From Argentina anserina (Eukaryota; Streptophyta; Magnoliopsida; Rosales; Rosaceae): 64,000 bases of DNA. A model generated the notes under the pieces. It made no database searches. It was not told the origin of the DNA and saw only the letters and a program-made list of their open reading frames with translations. A program made the translations under genes and the position numbers. Shown one piece after another: positions 48,060 through 60,207 of this stretch. Each line of letters begins with the position of its first letter. Position 1 is the stretch's first letter. The stretch covers positions 8,507,001-8,571,000 of the forward strand of contig NC_065875.1 in assembly GCF_933775445.1 (NCBI RefSeq), in the 5' to 3' direction.

Positions 48060-51000
48060 TGTGAGGTAGACTCCCCCTGAAGTCTACGAAACAACTCCTC
48101 CTAATTAGTGTCATAATCATGGAGTACAAATAACAACGTATCCAACGTTCATTACATGCTTCTCAAAAGTAGTCTTGGGCTAATTATTAATTATTAATCT
48201 TGCCACACATCTTTAGATCATACATGCTATACATAGCCAAACTTAGATCTTAGGAAACAAGATTGCATAACAACTCAAAGCAAGAGTTAACAATGAAAAT
48301 CAGATTCTCGGGTAAAGTGACCTTCACTCACTTAAACGGCCATAACGTCTTCGCCACAATAGGTATCAGTGAACCGTAAAATGTTCTGGAAAGTAGACAC
48401 CCGTGGTTTTCCAGTGACATAACGTTCACAACCTAACTCGAACGGAGCAGTTCACAATGCTCTGTCAAAGTTGACTGACTTACAAATTTCCGGACAGAAC
48501 TGTCCTACTTTGCTAAAATGGGCATACCTCACTCAGTTCGATAGCTATGAACAAATGATTGGTTTCCTGGAAGTTAGATACATAGACTTTTCCAATGGTA
48601 CTAAATTCACCATATTTCATTGAACGAGCTGTTATGTAGGTCTCGTTGAAGTTAACCTATGAGACTGGACATATTCTGATTTGTCACATTCAATGTGTCT
48701 TTCACAAAGGAATGAGGGAATGGATCAATGAAGGACTGATTTTAGTCCGAGACGGAATCGTACGTATCCTCTATGCTACCAGTGTCGACATTAACACTAA
48801 CGCGTATGCTAATGTGTGTGAGCTGCTAGCGGCGTTAGTGTGGGAGGAATGTATTGATTCGCTAAATGTAGAACTGGACCCATGTCAATAGAACAATTCA
48901 AGTCCAATGACGATGCATAGGTGCATAGTTAATCACATTATGATGAAAGCAATAGTGTCCCAACAACACTTACATATATGAATCCATAGCTCATTGAGTC
49001 TCATCATCATCTTTACTTAGACGGAATCGAGAATCAAGAATTAGCTTTCATATGAACACATATGGATATGAGTTCTTGCAGTCGATTGTACTACGTTCTT
49101 CTTTCGAACGTCGCAATCTAACTGCATAAGCTCTCTGTGGTATGGAGGCATTTAAAGTCCCTCGGGCACTCTCATATCTGCGTCAAGATCCCTTTATACA
49201 TATTCTATGACCACTCTCAAATCAGTTTTAGTGGACACTACTACTGATCAAGTAGCGAAAAACAATTATATCCATTACAAGAGAATATAACTCATCATAG
49301 TCAATACTAGAATAATGAGACAATCTTTGCGCCATAAGTCTTGCAAATATCGCATAACTTCATCATTCTCATTACACTAACGAACAATGACTAATATAAC
49401 AAGTCTAGTTCAGCATGTATTGATTTTTCCCACTTCGGTCAAGTTGCTAATCGTTGATACTTTACAACGGAATAAGAGCATAAGCGAATACATCATCAAT
49501 CATGGGAGATCAATCCATTATACACACGCGCGCGCTTTATACGATCAATTTGAGAGATTTCTATTCTTCTCTAACATCAACATAAGGAATCTGTAGCGTC
49601 CCACAAAAACTTAGTTGATACACATGTTTAGAGAATATCTCTTGATGATGGGCGGAAACTTGTGCCTATGCACCTCGCTTCTTCCTGGTTTTTTATTCCA
49701 GAGAATAATGGTCTCCCCCTCATCTAGGCAGGAGCCAAGACCGAAGCTATGACCCTTACTAGTCCATCTTTAAGTTTTCCACCCTTGTTTTTTGATGCAA
49801 TACCACGGGCCCCGACAACACCACAACGTACAATGGTGTCATTGCTGGCTTCTTTCCCACTGTCAGGGATGGTGCCAACGGTGCTAGGACCAGGTCATAT
49901 GAAATTCTCTCATATTTTGAGAGTTTCAACCTTACCGACACATCACAGCATTTATGTGTGATCTCGTCACTTTCACAATATCAGTAAAGTCATTGAGCAT
50001 CGAATGTTTGACTTTTTGGAGGTCGATAATACGTTGCACCTTTGCTCACTTTGAGTAGTACGAGAAGTATGTTTCATCAAAGTGACCGCTGTGGATATCG
50101 CATGATAGAGATTCACGGTTATAGATTGGAAATAGCGGACAAGTGTTGGTGGTTCATAAATCATAACCAACCAAAATACTTAATCGTTTAATGTAGACAC
50201 ATTGAGATTACTACAAGAGAGGCGCATAAACAACTTAACCAAATAGGCGTTAGTGAAAAGAACGTTGAGATCGTATCCAGTAACCATATGTAACGCACTA
50301 AACGCTTGGCAAGTTGTGGGTCTGAAACGAATAAGTGTCGCTGCATGCAACATTATTACATATCTCCATGCAAAGACCGGTAGGTTAGTACCCATAACCA
50401 AGTATGAGCTCTACTAGATCGTGCAGTGAATAAACATGAGGAATAATATGTTCAACGACGATCGCAGTAGATATGTAAAACGAAATCATGAAAGTCTTGG
50501 AGGTGAACTCTCCAATGTTATCCAATCAAATATATTTGAGAGGATGTGAAGGGTGGTGAGCCCTTAAGATGATGAACATAGCTAAAAAAACTTAGCAAAT
50601 GTAGTGATCCTTGTGGAAAGCAAAGCGACGTGTGACTTACATGTCGATGCTCTTATCATATACCATAAAAATACCGAAAATATCCGCATTCGGTTCGATA
50701 GAGTTCACTAATGTCAGCTTAAATACTTTGTAATGAGGCTGGAGCTGCAGGTCCAACAGAGGACGCCGACATGAACCAGCTAGCGGCGCCAGAAATGCTG
50801 AAAAGTGGCCGGAAGGCGGCCAAAACGCTGACAAAATACCGGAAAATGTTTCGGAAATGCCCGAGCAGTAACTGGGAATAACGACGTCAATTTTTGACGT
50901 TCCGAGTTCCGTTTTCTAAATTTTAAGGTCCAAATTCACAATGTAGTGCTATTAAGGTCCTATATAATCCAAAAGTGGTCAATTTAAAAACCACGTGAGT

Positions 51001-51260
51001 TGCAAATGTTGATCATTCATGCTAAGTCAAGGCAAATAAAATTCTCACGAGATCATCTTATAAACAAGAAATACGTGAAATTTTTATTGAATATGCAAAT
51101 CTTTAATACAACACAAATAAGCTTCCAATTCAAATAAGCGAGCTAAAGTCGAGCAAGAAACATGGCAATGCTAACGTCATACTTGAAAAATAGTAAGCAG
51201 AAAACATAGTTAAAATAGATTAACTAATCTAAACTCTGTAGCAACAAAAATTTTGCATAT
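48060..51260 (-). pseudogene. Broken pol and spacer of copia copy C
   Basis: Minus-strand remnants: integrase end at 50401-50180 (MVMGTNLPVFAW, then LHAATLIRFRP and HMVTGY, as in copy B), the RT entry region near 49260-49370, the linker module near 49790-49890, and the gag-pol spacer near 50900-51010. Frames are short and shifted. 48300-48900 does not match copies A or B and was not identified. Confidence 0.65.
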
Positions 51261-52304
51261 CAGATCGGGCAGAGCCTTAGCCTGAGGCTAAAAAATTTGC
51301 TTACTTGAGAATGGAAGAATGTTACCTTTCCATCTCCAAAGTTCCCTTAATAAATAGATACAAGTGTCAAAAATGACATGTGTTTCTTGGATGTAGAGCA
51401 TGCATCAAGGTCAACTCTGATAATACAACGTCATAGATGTTTATTGACTCACTTTAAATGTGTCCTATAGAATTTGCTATTTTTGGGATATTTTGTCAGC
51501 AAATAATGCTGCTTCAGAGTAATGGATTTTCATAGTTAGAAAATCTGACATGCATGTCCACACAATAGTATGACAATTGATTATTTTTCCCATACGAGCA
51601 CGTGAACATAGTTAGAACTAAACATGCAATTAAACGATTTAATAAATCAATAGGAAAATGAAAAGGAAAAAAATAGAGTTTAAAGGCCCAAAGGGCTATT
51701 GGGCTCAGAGAGCCTGAGGCCCAGAGATTATAGTTAGGGTTGATATCATCATGTCGGGTTGGACTCAAGGGAACTGGGTCGAGATCTGTAAATCTGGTCA
51801 AGTGGGCCTGCATTGCTATGCTGGCTTAGGAATACGCATGCGACGACGGAGAAAATAGAAGAAGCAGTCATTGATTCGACGAGGGGCAGGGTGGCATTGA
51901 GCAGACGCGGGGTGCTAGGATTCTCAGACTTGCGGAGGCGACACGCAAGGCTGGGGCGACACTTGTCTAGCGTGGAGAAAGCACGGGTTCTGGTCAGAGG
52001 GTGCACGGCGACGCATTGTTTGTGGTCTCTCGAAGACGGCAGGGTCACACTGGGAGGCCTGCCAAGAAGGCGAGGACGACACTGATTTGCCAGAAACAGA
52101 GACAGAAGGAGAAGATGTGTGCCCATAGCAATTGGATGGGTGCCTAGAGCAGATGCGATATCTAGTTGTTTTTCTTTTTTCCGACAACTATTTGTCAAAT
52201 TCGATCATAATTTCCGGCGATGCCAAGAACGAAAAGCTGCTGGGGGTTAATTTTCTAGTGGTGACCTCGTCGCTCAGACACTTTAGAAAAAAGTGCTGAT
52301 AACG
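51261..52304 (-). other. 5' internal region of copia copy C without recognisable gag
   Basis: Copy B has 1.9 kb of leader and gag here; copy C has about 1.0 kb and none of the gag blocks. Open frames such as 51749-52198 on the minus strand show no resemblance to gag and are taken as chance frames in GC-rich leader. Confidence 0.5.
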
Positions 52305-52523
52305 TGTTCGAGGAGGAACGAAACGAGAATAATAACAACGTAATGGAACATAACGTAACCATTTATTGATTGATAATGGGGCATATATATAGGCATTACA
52401 TAACCACAATCTTGTATGATTCAGAGTCCTAATCTATTACAGAGATGCAAATCGATCTCTAACAAGAAACCTAATAAGGCCTAGACACACACATAAGGGT
52501 AGAATAGTATTTCTCTCAGAACA
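52305..52523 (-). repeat. 5' LTR of copia copy C
   Basis: 219 bp; on the minus strand it runs TGTTCTGAGAG to CGAACA, followed by CGTTATCAGCAC. Confidence 0.88.
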
Positions 52524-52699
52524 TATATTTTATTTTTGAAGGACATAGTTCACAAATCTAGATGAAAAGTTACAATCAGTCTCGCTGACCTGCGGGACTT
52601 AATTTTAGAGACAAAACGGGACTGATTCATCCCAGCCGTTAAATCTTAGTAGAATTGATCAAATGGACAGGAAAGTAAATCATTATAAAACCCAATACA

Positions 52700-52744
<45 letters not shown>

Positions 52745-53093
52745 TCTTCAAAATCATGTATGATTCATCCTCATTTAAACATGTCTTGAAGGTACACTTG
52801 TAATTACGGTTTCGGATCTTCGTGTTCTATTATTAACTTTAGAGAATCATGGACCCATCATGTTTTGTTTGATTGTTTTATAGTTGTTATTTTGATTTGA
52901 ATATAATTTATTTCCCTCTTATTTTCTTTTTCAATGGCACCGTCAAAGTCAATATGTTGATCAAAGCACTACAATTTCAAAAGTTCAACATAAATTTGTT
53001 AAATGTGGAGCATACAACTTCAAATTTGTTAAATTTGCTCTTACATAAAAATGCAATTCAATAGATGAAGAGCTCAAATATATATATATATAT
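52524..53093. other. Spacer between copia C and B, with a CT microsatellite
   Basis: A pure (CT)18 repeat lies at about 52705-52740. Downstream sequence (ATCATGTATGATTCATCC, then AAGGTACACTTG) could be a 5' leader exon with a splice donor for the FAR1-like locus now on the other side of copia B. No frame confirms it. Confidence 0.4.
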
Positions 53094-53242
53094 TGTTCCG
53101 GGAGAATTACTATGTATCTCCGTAATAGATTAGGACTCCGAATAGATTAGGACTCCGAATCCTACGGGATTGTGGTTTTGTAAATGCCTATATATAGGCC
53201 ACCATATCATTCAATAATACACAATTATTTCATCCTGCATCA
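53094..53242 (+). repeat. 5' LTR of copia copy B (rearranged)
   Basis: 149 bp. It lacks about 55 bp found in the 3' LTR (TCTACCCTTATG to GATTAGCATC) and has a tandem duplication of AATAGATTAGGACTCCG. Otherwise identical to the 3' LTR. Confidence 0.92.
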
Positions 53243-53389
53243 CGTTATCATGCACTTTGCCCTAAAACCCTGAACTTTTAGAGCCCTATTTTTTTCTTTT
53301 CTCTCTCTCTTCTCCTCCGCCAGCCGCCGTCGATTCCAAGTTCCGGCATCTCCTCGCCGGCGCACCTCCTGCTCGCCGCCGCATCGCTG

Positions 53390-53515
53390 CCGCAGCCCTC
53401 CACGCAGCCCCTGCCGCAGCCCCTGCCCGCAGCCCTGCCCGCAGCCCCGCAGCCCCTGCACGCGGCCCAGTCTCTGCAGCCAGCCCCGCAGCCCCTGCAC
53501 GCAGCCCCGCAGCAC
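53390..53515. repeat. GC-rich minisatellite in the copia B leader
   Basis: Irregular tandem copies of a GCAGCCCCTGC(A/C)C-type unit. Copy A has only one or two such units at about 21480-21540. Confidence 0.75.
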
Positions 53516-53685
53516 CGCGGGGTCTCCTCCGCATTCGCTCCGCAAAAATATCTTTTTGCCCCGCAAGCCCCCGCATCAAAGCCTTCAAAATTGCTCCTCC
53601 CGCATATTCACGCAAGAGATGTGAAATTCACAAGCAAGGACTTCGCTCAATAGAAGCTACTCCCGTATACTATAAACCTTCAAAG

Positions 53686-54031
53686 GTAAATTTTTCATAA
53701 ACGTTCCCGCTTTTGAATGTATAGATATATTATATCGGGCGCTATTAGCCTTCTTCTTGTCTTACTTCCGGCCTTTCTTATAACGCCGATGAGACTATAG
53801 AGGGATGGGTTTCCCCTCTCGGTCGATGTTTTCTGTGTGACGGTCCTGGGGGAGTCACGATTGTTTTGAAAGGGAAGTTAATCGATTTTCGTGTGGTCGC
53901 CTGAGTGCACCGCTGTTTTGGGTGCGATCATGAGTATCGCCGCTTGCATCGATTTTTCTTGTGACCATATACGTCACCCCTTCTAATTCCTATTATACTT
54001 GAATCTAATCAATTCCGTATTCGTTTTGTAG
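53686..54031 (+). promoter_or_regulatory. Candidate leader intron ending exactly at the gag ATG
   Basis: A donor-like CAAAG|GTAAAT occurs at 53685/53686 and an acceptor-like TTCGTTTTGTAG ends at 54031, with ATG at 54032. The same acceptor pattern precedes the pol ATG (56065). Splicing is inferred, not shown. Confidence 0.45.
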
Positions 54032-55099
54032 ATGTCATCGCCATCTCGACCGGAATTTGGCCTTCTTGATCTAGAAGGAAAGGAATACCACCGCTGGGTT
54101 TCCGACATGGAACTCGCTTTCGAGAGCCGGGGGATTGAAGGCATGTTTGCCGACCCTCCTGCTGATTTCCCACCCATGACTAAGACTCAGACTCTCATCT
54201 TCATGAGACGTCACATCCATGCCACTCTCAAGAGGCAATACTTGAACGTAAAAGATCCTAAAGAATTATGGGACAAACTACGGTTGCGGTACAACAACGT
54301 TCATGATAAGCTTCTTCCTGAATTGACCGTTAGATGGGATAACATCCGTCTATTGGACTATAAGAGAGTGGATGATTTCAATCAGGATATGCTATGCTTG
54401 CAATCCGATCTTGGCACCGTTGGTGTCATCAAGACAGACCTAGATCTTCTCAATAAGACATTGGACACATTTCCAATCAACTATGAGGTTCAAGCTCATA
54501 CGTACCGTACTCATGTAGAGGAAGGGAAGATCCGGTCTTTTGCCGACTTAATGGCACTCTTGGCTAAGAAGGAGAGACATTCTGAGATTCTCCTCAACAA
54601 CAACAATAGACCTGTTGGCACTAAAAGAATTTCTACGCCACAGTCTAACTATGGGAAAGCTCCTAAGCAAAAGAATCAATCAAGGAACGCTCCATATCAA
54701 CACCAAAATAACAGCTCTCGTGGTGGGAGGCAACAAGGCCGATCTCGGCCTCGGTCCAATACTTGGACCCGAGATGGTGGTGGCGCCGCACCCTCTGGGG
54801 GAGGCCGTCCCCGTCCCAAACTCCAAGGAGGCCGTGCGCCTCCTAATGCCTCCACCTCCGGTAATGGCAAGTCTCCATGCTTCAAATGTCGCTCCTTCAA
54901 GCACTTTAATCGCGATTGTCGCGCTAGCAAAGAGATGATCAAGGCTTACTCCGCCTACAAGAAGTTTCTACAACCCGAATCGAATCATGTGGATGAGGAC
55001 CATGAGATCGAGACTCACCATATCTCCATGAAGCCCGAGCCCCTTGCTTCTAAGGCTAGGCCTCCGGTTGCTACCATGGATACTCCGGACTTTGATTAG
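54032..55099 (+). CDS. Gag protein of copia copy B
   Basis: An intact 355-residue frame from an ATG. Residues ~1-180 form the UBN2/retrotran-gag-like region (GKEYHRWVSDMELAFES, LWDKLRLRYNNVHDKLLPEL, then DMLCLQSDLGTVGVIKTDLD). A basic, glycine/arginine-rich linker follows. A CCHC zinc knuckle C-x2-C-x4-H-x4-C (CFKCRSFKHFNRDC, residues 283-296) binds RNA. It would assemble the virus-like particle. The start sits directly after a splice-acceptor-like TTTTGTAG. It is the only intact retroelement protein in the window. Confidence 0.93.
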   Translation: MSSPSRPEFGLLDLEGKEYHRWVSDMELAFESRGIEGMFADPPADFPPMTKTQTLIFMRRHIHATLKRQYLNVKDPKELWDKLRLRYNNVHDKLLPELTVRWDNIRLLDYKRVDDFNQDMLCLQSDLGTVGVIKTDLDLLNKTLDTFPINYEVQAHTYRTHVEEGKIRSFADLMALLAKKERHSEILLNNNNRPVGTKRISTPQSNYGKAPKQKNQSRNAPYQHQNNSSRGGRQQGRSRPRSNTWTRDGGGAAPSGGGRPRPKLQGGRAPPNASTSGNGKSPCFKCRSFKHFNRDCRASKEMIKAYSAYKKFLQPESNHVDEDHEIETHHISMKPEPLASKARPPVATMDTPDFD

Positions 55100-56064
55100 T
55101 CGTTTTAGCTTCATTAGCTTTATGATTCAAGTATTGTTATGGCCAACCGCCATTGTTATTTTCATTGACTTTGTAATAGTCTTTTGATTTTGGAATTAGA
55201 AGTTCATGTGTGATGTATTAAAGATTGGCATTCAATAAAATTTCTCATTTCTTGCTTACAAGACGATCTCTTTGAGAATTTTATTTATCCGACACTTAGC
55301 ATGATGATCAACGTGTGGAACTCACGTGGTTTTTAAATTGGACGCTTTTTGGGTCACATGGGACCCCAATAGCACTACATTGTGAATTTGGAACTTAAAA
55401 TTCGGAAAACGAACCTCGGAACGTCGAAAACGACGTCGTTTTGCCTTGGCCGGATCCGGTTACTATTCCGGCGTTTCCGGCACATTTTGCCGGCGTATTC
55501 GCCGTCTTCCGGCCATTTCCCGGCGTTTTCGGGACCGCCACCCGGTCCCTGCCGTCGTCCCCTATCGGACCTGAAGTTCCGGCCTCCATACCGGCCAGTT
55601 CCGACCACCGCCGGCCGGTTTTCCGGCAATCGGTGCCGCCGGTTTTCCAACGAGTTTTTCTACGATCTTTTCCGTCATTTCTCGTCATTTTTCCGGCATA
55701 TTGCAGCAGTCCCTGCTGCCACGTTTTCCTCGTCCAAAATTCACCCGGTTTTGAGTTCTTTTGACATAGTTTTCCGGTTTGTTTTTCCGGTTTTCTCCAA
55801 GTCCGTTATATGCACTCACCGGTACTCTTTGTGTGTGTTTCCACACTATTTTTGGATGTTTTATACCACCCTAGTTTACTGTTTGGTATTTCACTGCTTC
55901 AATACCATGATTTCCAACTCTTTAGTCGAAGAATGTAGTACTATTGCCATGTGATACATTCGATGGGATCGACCTTTGTTCCGATTCCCATTCTTACAAT
56001 ATCCTACGGCGTATTGTATAGAATTATTCCCGTGTCGCTGACTCTCTTAATTGTCATTTTGTAG
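55100..56064 (+). other. gag-pol spacer of copia copy B
   Basis: 965 bp between the gag stop and the pol ATG, without sense coding of its own. AATAAA at 55234-55239 could end a short gag mRNA. It closes with TTGTCATTTTGTAG just before the pol ATG. The part 55440-55740 is rich in CCGGC/GCCGG. A 190-codon open frame (55382-55954) has no family resemblance. Confidence 0.6.
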
Positions 56065-59000
56065 ATGTCCCGCGGTGAAATCGAATGTCTAGCTGATTGT
56101 GGAACCACCCACACTGTCCTACGGCACAGGCAGTTGTTCACGGATCTAGTGTTTTCGACTTCTTCGATGACTACAATGATTGGCTCGAAATCCATCATTC
56201 AAGGAAGAGGCACTGCTTCTTTCATGTTGCCTAATGGTACGACTCTTAACGTCGCAGACGCTCTTTATGCGCCGAAGTCTCCCCGCACCTTGCTAAGTTT
56301 TAAGGACATACGTGCCAATGGTTTTCACCTCGATACTTATGTTGAGAATGGAGAGGAATATCTTTGTGTTACCTCTGAGAAAGCAGGCCATCGCCGCATC
56401 TTAGAGAAGATGAAGAGTCTTGGGAATGGTTTGTATCTTACTTCCATTCGGATCTTTGAATCATATGCGGTTGAACGCAACTTTTGTGATTCGGACTCTT
56501 ATATGTTTTGGCATGCCCGTCTTGGGCACCCTGGACGTGATATGATGATTATAATTCTTAAGAATTCACATGGTCATCCATTTTTCAAGTCCCGGAAGCG
56601 ATTGGAGGATCACCTCACCCGTGCTCCGCACGGTGAGGCCGTGCCTACCCATGCACCGCATGGTGTGGCCGAGCATGCCCCACTCGGCAGCTCCACGGCT
56701 TTCATGCCGTCGGTGGCGGCATCCCCTCCTTCACATGAGCTTGTGATGCCTCCCGTGCTTTCAAATGCCTCCATGGCAATTTCTGATGCCCATCGCTCGT
56801 TTTGCAAAGCTTGTTCTCTTGCTAAATTTCAAGGAAGTCCTTCTTTTCCTAAGGCTTCAACCGAGAACATTACATTCTTACAACGTATCCAAGGTGACAT
56901 TTGTGGACCTATTCAACCAGAATGCGGACCTTTTCGATATTTTATGGTATTGGTTGATGCATCGACGCATTGGTCACACGTCGCTTTGCTATCCACAAGG
57001 AATGCTGCATTTGCTAAGTTATTAGCTGAGATCATCAAACTTCGGGCTCACCACCCCGATTATCCTATCAAATCCATTCGTTTGGATAATGCTGGAGAAT
57101 TCACCTCCAAAACTTTTGATGATTACTACATGTCTATTGGGATCGAAGTTGAACATCCCGTTCCTCATGTTCATTCACAGAACGGTCTAGCAGAGGCTAC
57201 CATCAAGCGTATTCAGCTTGTTGCTCGGGCAATGGTTATGGGTACTAACCTGCCGGTCTCTGCGTGGGGATATGCAGTGTTGCATGCAGCGACACTTATT
57301 CGTTTCCGACCCGCGGCTAACCAAGCGTTTAGTGCGTACCATATGGTAACTGGTTACAAACCCAATATTTCACACTTACACATCTTTGGTTGCGCCGTTT
57401 ATGTGCCTATTACACCTCCGCTGCGTACTAAGATGGGTCCTCAGAGACGATTAGGTATCTATGTTCGCTATAATTCCCCAACGATTGTCCGCTACTTAGA
57501 AGCAACCACCGGAGATCTCTTTACTGCAAGATTTGCAGATTGTCACTTTGAATAGACATGCTTCCCGTCGTTAGGGGGAGATGGGAATGTTATCATTCCG
57601 AATGAATGTCAGGAATTGACGTGGTGTGTCCCCACTATGTCTCATTATGATCCCCGCACTGCTCAAAGCGAGTTAGAAGTGCAACGCATTATCGACCTCC
57701 AGAAAGTCGCGGATTCGATGCCCGACGGCTTTGTAGATATTGCTAAAGTGACGAGATCAAACATACCCGCTGCGAACGTACCGGCACGATTGGATGTCCC
57801 GAAATACGGGCGTGGAAGACAAGCTCCTAGACCTAGCAACGTTGGCACCGCCCCTGACAGTGGGACGGAGGCCGGCGGCGGCACCACCGTACGCCGTGGT
57901 GTTGCCGGCGCCCCTTGTGGCGACGATGCCGAGATGGCCCGGCATGGAGCAGCTTCGGCCTCGTCTCCTCAAAGAAAAAGGGGGAGACCAATAAACTCTA
58001 GGGATTCAAAACCTAGAAAGAAGCGAATGACTAAGGCACAGCGCGTCATCAACGATGAATCACCATCGTATGAAGTTGTCTCTGATTACAGCTATGTCCA
58101 AGAATCAACTCAAGTGTTACCGTGGGACGCTATGGAACCTTGTTTGATGCCAGAGAACAACGAAATCTCAGTGAACTACACAAGTGAGCAGTCGGTCCGA
58201 AACCGAGCCACTACATGCATTGATGACGTTTTCGCTTATTCCGTCGCACATGAGATCATATCTGAAGACGACGTTGAACCTCGCTTTGTAGCTGAATGCG
58301 AACGCAGAGCAGATTGGCCGAAGTGGAAGGAAGCAATCCAGGCAGAACTTGACTCATTAGCGAAGCGAGAAGTCTTCGGAAAGGTTGAATTGACTCCAAG
58401 AGATGTCAAACATGTTGGACATAAATGGGTCTTCGTTCGTAAACGTAATGAGATGAACGAGATCGTGCGCTATAAGGCAAGACTCGTGGCGCAAGGATTC
58501 TCACAACGACCTGGTATTGACTATGAAGAGACTTATTCTCCTGTTATGGACATCATTACCTTCCGCTGCCTTATTAGTCTGGTAGTGTCCGAAAGACTAA
58601 ACATGCAGCTTATGGATGTGGTCACAGTTTATCTCTATGGGGATCTTGACGCAGAGATATACATGAAAGCTCCAGAGGGACTACCTTTACCTCCATCAAG
58701 TGCCTCCAGACCACGGAGTGCTCATGCAGTCAAATTACGTCGTTCATTGTACGGGTTAAAGCAATCTGGAAGATTGTGGTACAATCGGTTGCATCAATAC
58801 TTGGTGAGAAGGGGTTACAAGAATGATGAACTATGCCCATGCGTGTTCATACGAAAGACAAATTCCGGATTCGTCATCGTTGCGGTCTACGTTGATGACA
58901 TGAACATAATCGGTACTCTTGATGAGATTGAAGAGACCGTGTCTTATTTGAAGTCGGAATTTGAGATGAAAGACCTAGGGAGGACGAAATTATGTCTAGG

Positions 59001-59331
59001 CCTTGAGCTTGTGCACAGGGCCGACGACATCTTAGTGCATCAGTCAAATTACACGCAGAAGATGCTTCGACGTTTCAATATGGATCTATGCAGTCCATTG
59101 TCTACTCCCATGGTCGTCCGAAGTCTAGATATCAAGAAGGATCCCTTCCGTCCTAAAGAGGATGATGAAGAAGTTCTTGGTCTTGAAATTCCATACCTTA
59201 GTGCGATTGGGGCACTATTGTATCTTGCTCAATGCACTAGACCGGACATATCTTTCGCAGTGAATATATTAGCTAGATTTAGCTCCGCGCCTACGCTACG
59301 TCATTGGAATGGAATCAAGCATTTGTTTTGA
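56065..59331 (+). pseudogene. pol of copia copy B: protease, integrase, RT
   Basis: One frame runs from ATG 56065 to TGA 59329-59331, interrupted only by TAG at 57553-57555. The order is: protease active site ADCGTTHTVL (Asp at residue 11), pre-integrase WHARLGHPGRDMM, the CKACSLAK zinc side, integrase core (VDASTHWSHV, RLDNAGEFTSK, HSQNGLAEATIKR), then after the stop a linker and RT ([40 protein letters not shown], catalytic YVDDMNIIGT, EFEMKDLGRTKLCLGLEL). Extra alanine/proline/glycine-rich stretches occur at about 56600-56760 and 57840-57960. The TGA at 59329 stands where the family has Arg in FRYLKGS. Confidence 0.92.
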
Positions 59332-60033
59332 TACTTGAAAGGTTCCCTTGACATGGGATTGTTCTACCCCTATTGCAGAGAGAACACCACCACGGTATCT
59401 CCCCACACCACCGCCGTCGCCGACCTCGGCCTTGCCGCCGTACGCCGCATGGCGAAGAGACCGTGCGCGGTGCCGAGAGCAGGAACCGGTCCCGTGCAGC
59501 TCTTTCCCCCGATGCAAAGACTCCAAACAACTTGTTAGTTGGTTATGCCGACGCAGGGTACCTCTCTGACCCTCACAAGGCTCGTTCTCAAACCGGTTAT
59601 GTGTTTACCATTGGGAATACGGCGATATCTTGGAGATCCACAAAGCAAACTCTTGTTGCTACTTCTTCGAATCACGCGGAGATCATCGCTCTCCATGAAG
59701 CAGTTAAAGAATGTGTTTGGCTACGATCACTTGTTCGCCATATTCGTGATTCTTGTGGATTAGTCTCTACAACTGATCAACCTACGTGCATTTATGAAGA
59801 TAATGCTGCTTGCATAGAGTAGACAAAGTTAGGTTTCATCAAGGGAGACAACACCAAGCATATTTCGCCTAAGTTCTTCTACAACGTTCAACAACAGAAG
59901 TTCTTGAATGTTCAGATCAATCAAGTGAGTTCAGAATCCAATGTTGCGGATTTGTTCACCAAGTCTTTGCCTAAATCTACTTTTGTGAAACATGTGAAGA
60001 GCATTGGCATGCGTCGTTTATCGGAACACTAGA
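59332..60033 (+). pseudogene. RNase H end of copia copy B pol
   Basis: After YLKGSLDMGLFYP a GC-rich insert (about 59385-59530) separates RT from RNase H, which then runs in another frame: LVGYADAGYLSDPHKARSQT, ISWRSTKQTLVATSSNHAEI, and, past a TAG at 59820-59822, TKLGFIKGDNTKHISPKFF, then ADLFTKSLPKSTF. Copy A reads CAG at the TAG position, so the stop is a point change in B. Confidence 0.88.
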
Positions 60034-60207
60034 GTTTGGTAGACTTCAGGGGGAGTCTACATCACATGTTAAGATCCTTAAGTAGTTGGTGCGTTGTGCT
60101 CTTTTTCCATTCGATCAAGCTTTTGTTTTACCCAAGAGGTTTTTGTTTTGCTTGACAAGGTTTTTACCGAGGCAACGATATGTGCACCATGCAACCTAGG
60201 CATGCGA

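Larger units (their letters stand above)
47688..52523 (-). mobile_element. Ty1/copia element copy C, minus strand, degenerate
   Basis: LTRs of 219 bp each lie at 47688-47906 (3') and 52305-52523 (5'), with a perfect TATAT target duplication (47683-47687 and 52524-52528). In element direction the 5' LTR is followed by CGTTATCAGCAC, the primer-site-like sequence of this family. The sequence before the 3' LTR matches copies A and B (ACCGAGGCAACG, CATGCGACACAA). Integrase and RT remnants are recognisable, but no gag frame is found. Confidence 0.9.

Noticed and set aside
51749..52198. 149-codon minus-strand frame
   Set aside because: It occupies the leader region of copia C, overlaps frames on both strands, and shows no gag motif.
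54615..54938. Overlapping frame inside gag
   Set aside because: It is a shifted frame of the intact gag.
55382..55954. 190-codon plus-strand frame between gag and pol of copia B
   Set aside because: It lacks a known domain, overlaps similar-sized frames on the other strand, and the matching region of copy A is not open; treated as spacer.
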